In this document: piece by piece, positions 61,887 to 64,000 of the stretch | Position numbering within the stretch: the first letter of the stretch is position 1 | Layout of the letters: every line of letters starts with the position of its first letter | Assembly (NCBI GenBank): GCA_016793885.1 | Contig: JAEUHE010000237.1 | Span: 1-64,000, forward strand | DNA: 64,000 nucleotides | Source of the DNA: Verrucomicrobiales bacterium | GTDB taxonomy: Bacteria > Verrucomicrobiota > Verrucomicrobiia > Limisphaerales > UBA11320 | Direction of reading: 5' to 3' | Notes under the pieces: generated by a model | Databases searched by the model: none | The model's input: the letters and a program-made list of their open reading frames with translations, nothing else | What the model was told of the DNA's origin: nothing | Made by a program: the position numbers and the translations under genes

Positions 61887-61890
61887 CTAG
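61792..61890. repeat. Dispersed repeat R3, full copy with inverted ends
   Basis: CTAGCAGCCTGTC (61792-61804) and GACAGGGTGCTAG (61878-61890) are inverted repeats with one mismatch, giving a 99-bp element. The TAG stop codon of the DUF2959 gene (61887-61889) lies in the right end. Confidence 0.78.
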
Positions 61891-62543
61891 GGCATCGACT
61901 TCACGAACTCGTCCGCCTTCGCTATCGAGGCGTTCATCTGGGAGATCAACCGTCCAATCTCGTTCTGAACATTGGTAGCCTCACCTTTGAGCGACGCAAT
62001 GGCCTGAGCGTTGAGGTTGTGCTTAAGATACAGCACGTAGTCCTTAAACTGCGTGAGCACGGGCGCCATGCTCTGCTCCGCGCTCACGAGCGTGGAGTGC
62101 AGGCTCTCATAACGCTCCTTGGTCGAGCGGAGCTGCTCCCGGCTGTTCGCTTGCAGGGACGGAGTGCTAATCTGCACGATCTCCTTCTCCCATTCCGCGA
62201 ATAGGTCCCGAGCGACGGTTTCCATATCGCGAATCCGCTTCCGAACAGTCTCAGCCTGGCTGTTACACGAGTCAAAATCAGACTTCAGCCCCTGGTAGGC
62301 CTTTTCCAATTTGCCGCCGTCAAAACCGGTCATCTCTTTCAGCCGCGTCATCGCGTCCTTGAACTCCGCTCCCGCCTCCTTCTGCTCGTCCCGCGCCTCG
62401 ATGACGCGCTTTTTGAGCAGGTCGCGCTTTTCCACTCCCAGCTTCTCCCACGCGCTGTAATAAACCGTGCTGCAGCCGCAGAGCAGCACGGTCGCCGCCA
62501 CGAGGAAACCGAAGGAACGCGCGCACCTTGAAAACATTTTCAT
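61887..62543 (-). CDS. DUF2959 lipoprotein
   Basis: The 218-residue lipoprotein has a signal peptide ending in a good lipobox (LVAATVLLCGCSTVYYS) and the DUF2959 features YYSAWEKLGVEKRDLLKKRV and DEQKEAGAEFKDAMTRLKEM, followed by long amphipathic helices likely to form a coiled coil. A late part reads GEATNVQNEIGRLISQMNAS. The family's function is unknown to me; it is usually anchored in the outer membrane. Stop codon overlaps repeat R3. Confidence 0.92.
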   Translation of the reverse strand: MKMFSRCARSFGFLVAATVLLCGCSTVYYSAWEKLGVEKRDLLKKRVIEARDEQKEAGAEFKDAMTRLKEMTGFDGGKLEKAYQGLKSDFDSCNSQAETVRKRIRDMETVARDLFAEWEKEIVQISTPSLQANSREQLRSTKERYESLHSTLVSAEQSMAPVLTQFKDYVLYLKHNLNAQAIASLKGEATNVQNEIGRLISQMNASIAKADEFVKSMP

Positions 62544-62671
62544 CTGGGTCAGTCTAGAACTGAGACACTCCCTGGCAACCTCAAAAAGCCCCCCTCCTGT
62601 ATTCGAGGTTCAGGACTGCCGATAGAACGAATGGGGGCCCAGAGTGTTTCCGGTGCATCCGTCCGTCGGTT

Positions 62672-63271
62672 ATGAGTGAACCCAATTCGAATTCGCAGTC
62701 CGTGCCGCCATCGCCCGCCGGGGAGTCCAGCTTGCATCTCCATGAGGTCGCCAGCCAGCAACCAGCGGTCTCCGGTGGAGCGCAGCACCCAGCCACCACC
62801 ACCGAATTTATTCGTAGAGCAGTGGCCGACCAGCCGCCCAGCGAGTCGGCTCGCTTGCTGCTGCCCAAAGATGCCGGAATGATTTCCGCCGAGACTCTGC
62901 TAGCCATCGTCTCCTACTGTTACGCTAAGGGGATCTATAGCTGCCGTGAGATCGAGGTGGCGATGCTGCAGGATCAGGAACTGAGGGCCTCCTTCGGGAC
63001 GAATCTCCCCTCCGACGCCTGCCTGCGTCGGTTTCGAAGGCTGAACCGAACCGCCATCGAAACCATTCTCGAGAAGACCTTCGTCCAGGCAAAACACGAA
63101 CTCGGGTCCATCCCGCCGGACCATGAGACGGACGCCTCCGCCAAGGGCGCCGCCGCCGGGCCAAGAAACCCGGCGGATGAGCCGGGCCAAACCGTCTTTC
63201 TTGCTCGTCAAGCCGCGGCGGATCGCCTCCAGAAGGCGCTCTTCATCGATGGCATGACTCGCGACCCTTAG
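62672..63271 (+). CDS. Orphan transposase N-terminal (DUF772-like) domain protein
   Basis: The 199-residue protein has a low-complexity Ser/Pro/Gln-rich N-terminus (about 1-65), then a domain like the N-terminal helical domain of IS5/IS1182 transposases: ETLLAIVSYCYAKGIYSCRE, MLQDQELRASFGTNLPSD, LRRFRRLNRTAIETILEKTF. No catalytic DDE domain follows; the remaining 55 residues are unrelated, Ala/Gly-rich. There are no inverted repeats typical of IS ends around it. So it is either a truncated insertion sequence or a domesticated DNA-binding protein, as such standalone genes recur in this phylum. The reading frame is intact. Confidence 0.75.
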   Translation: MSEPNSNSQSVPPSPAGESSLHLHEVASQQPAVSGGAQHPATTTEFIRRAVADQPPSESARLLLPKDAGMISAETLLAIVSYCYAKGIYSCREIEVAMLQDQELRASFGTNLPSDACLRRFRRLNRTAIETILEKTFVQAKHELGSIPPDHETDASAKGAAAGPRNPADEPGQTVFLARQAAADRLQKALFIDGMTRDP

Positions 63272-63273
63272 GG

Positions 63274-63819
63274 TTACTTCTTGAGTGGAGATTCGACCAT
63301 CCCACGAAAGGCGGCGTCGAGACCGCTGACGAATGCCACCGGCCCGGTCATGCGAATGAATACGCTCCCTTCGGAACTCTCCACAATGGCGCCCTTCAGC
63401 ATGGTGCCCGCGAGAGCGGTCTTGGGACCGCCCGGCATTCCGCTGAGATAAGTTCCCTGCGCTTGCACGAAAGTCACGCTCCGCCCCCCGACCTTGGATT
63501 CCTCCACCTTGGCTTGGATTTTCTCGCGACCTTCCTGAAACTGTCCAAGCCAGCGATCTACATTGGCCTGGGTTCCGCCACCGTTGCCGGGTCCAAAGTG
63601 GAAAAAGACAACTTCAGCTGAGTCCTTGCCATCGGCGCTGGCTACTTTCAGCGTCGCCTTCCGCATCGGGGAGGTCGGCTCAACCCAGGACCACTTCTCA
63701 GGGCGTTTAAACTCAAACTCCCCCACCTTAAAGGAAGCCGGAGCCTCAGCCGCATTGACCAGTCCAGTCAGGCCCAGATAAAGAGCCACACAAAAGCATC
63801 CTAAACGAGAAAAGATCAT
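63274..63819 (-). CDS. Exported protein of unknown function
   Basis: The 181-residue protein starts at ATG 63819 (frame open to 63855) with a signal peptide (FCVALYLGLTGLVNAAEAP) and a single beta-rich domain: VGEFEFKRPEKWSWVEPTSP, LKVASADGKDSAEVVFFHFG, VDRWLGQFQEG, GRSVTFVQAQGTYLSG and VFIRMTGPVAFVSGLDAAF. The pattern fits a PsbP/MOG1-like fold protein, but I cannot place it in a named family. It ends 3 nt from the stop of the transposase-like gene, convergently. Confidence 0.8.
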   Translation of the reverse strand: MIFSRLGCFCVALYLGLTGLVNAAEAPASFKVGEFEFKRPEKWSWVEPTSPMRKATLKVASADGKDSAEVVFFHFGPGNGGGTQANVDRWLGQFQEGREKIQAKVEESKVGGRSVTFVQAQGTYLSGMPGGPKTALAGTMLKGAIVESSEGSVFIRMTGPVAFVSGLDAAFRGMVESPLKK

Positions 63820-63880
63820 GGCGAACACTAAGTCAGCGTACCCCCCAAAAGTCAAACCTTGGGTGGAGGGGGGTGGCCAG

Positions 63881-63896
63881 GGGTGTGATTACACCC
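63881..63896. repeat. Perfect 6-bp hairpin in G-rich tail of the window
   Basis: GGGTGT-GATT-ACACCC lies in a very G-rich stretch (about 63861-63930, several GGG runs) downstream of the divergent end of the exported protein. The runs could form a G-quadruplex. The window ends at 64000, so the context is unknown. A second small hairpin (GGGCT-TTC-AGCCC) is near 63956-63968. Confidence 0.4.
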
Positions 63897-64000
63897 GGGG
63901 GAGTGGGCGTGGTTAGGGGTGGGTGATGTCGCGACGGTCTTGACGGACTCATGCCGGGCTTTCAGCCCTTGACAGGAAGGGGGGGATGTTTGCCTGGGGT

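Noticed and set aside
62672-63271. Complete insertion sequence
   Set aside because: No DDE catalytic domain, no terminal inverted repeats and no target duplication were found around the frame.
1-64000. tRNA or rRNA genes
   Set aside because: I looked for cloverleaf-like and conserved rRNA stretches in the gene-free regions and found none that I could support by eye.

Overview
The window looks like chromosomal DNA of a free-living, aerobic, moderately GC-rich Verrucomicrobiota bacterium, most likely of the Pedosphaera/Limisphaera (subdivision 3) type. This assignment rests on gene content only: very large secreted proteins joining lamin-tail (LTD), CotH and LamG-like domains, C-terminal calcium-repeat plus SPRY-like-sized tails on exported proteins, GspG-like pseudopilins lying alone, a sulfatase, Tat-exported sugar-isomerase-like proteins, a DUF5069-like protein, and several families of short palindromic dispersed repeats. 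No rRNA, tRNA, CRISPR array, phage or complete insertion sequence was seen.

Layout. 1-616 is gene-free and packed with hairpins and one copy of a dispersed repeat (called R1 here). 617-34116 is dominated by exported proteins: a DUF5069-like protein, a CotH/LTD protein, a beta-helix protein and a TIM-barrel protein in tandem, LeuD with an overlapping membrane-anchored gene, a 3167-residue VWA/delta-60/RHS protein that stops before the usual RHS core, an SGNH esterase fused to an alpha/beta hydrolase, a second CotH/LTD protein (about 2100 residues), a sulfatase, and a 1697-residue subtilase. 34181-35357 holds two separate pseudopilin genes, each with its own terminator. 35916-38267 encodes a YfhO-like membrane protein.

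38366-46365 is a regulatory and stress region: a tiny DHp-like protein, an ECF sigma factor followed by a small single-pass membrane protein and a CpxP/CnrX-like periplasmic protein (a layout like the CnrYXH metal-sensing module), an Hsp20, a lipoprotein/coiled-coil membrane protein, a sensor histidine kinase, and a soluble REC-GAF-kinase-REC hybrid. 46405-54690 is a tight respiratory cluster on the minus strand reading ctaA, ctaB, coxA, coxC, coxIV, two small membrane proteins, coxB, sco, DUF420 and rdgB, preceded at 54795-55517 by a cupredoxin-like copper protein. Together these make heme A, deliver copper and build an A-type cytochrome oxidase. That oxidase is unusual in three ways: Ile at the usual K-channel Lys position of subunit I, Gln in place of the usual Glu in the CuA loop of subunit II, and a roughly 65-residue soluble insertion in subunit III.

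55903-63819 carries housekeeping and catabolic genes: a TrmN6-like methyltransferase, an alanine-glyoxylate-type aminotransferase, an SDR oxidoreductase with a GH88-like glycuronyl hydrolase, MTA phosphorylase, a DUF2959 lipoprotein, an orphan IS5/IS1182-type transposase N-terminal domain, and a small exported protein. Repeats fill the spaces between these genes, and in three places a repeat palindrome contains the stop codon of the neighbouring gene.

All family assignments come from reading motifs and from memory of the families; no database search was run.
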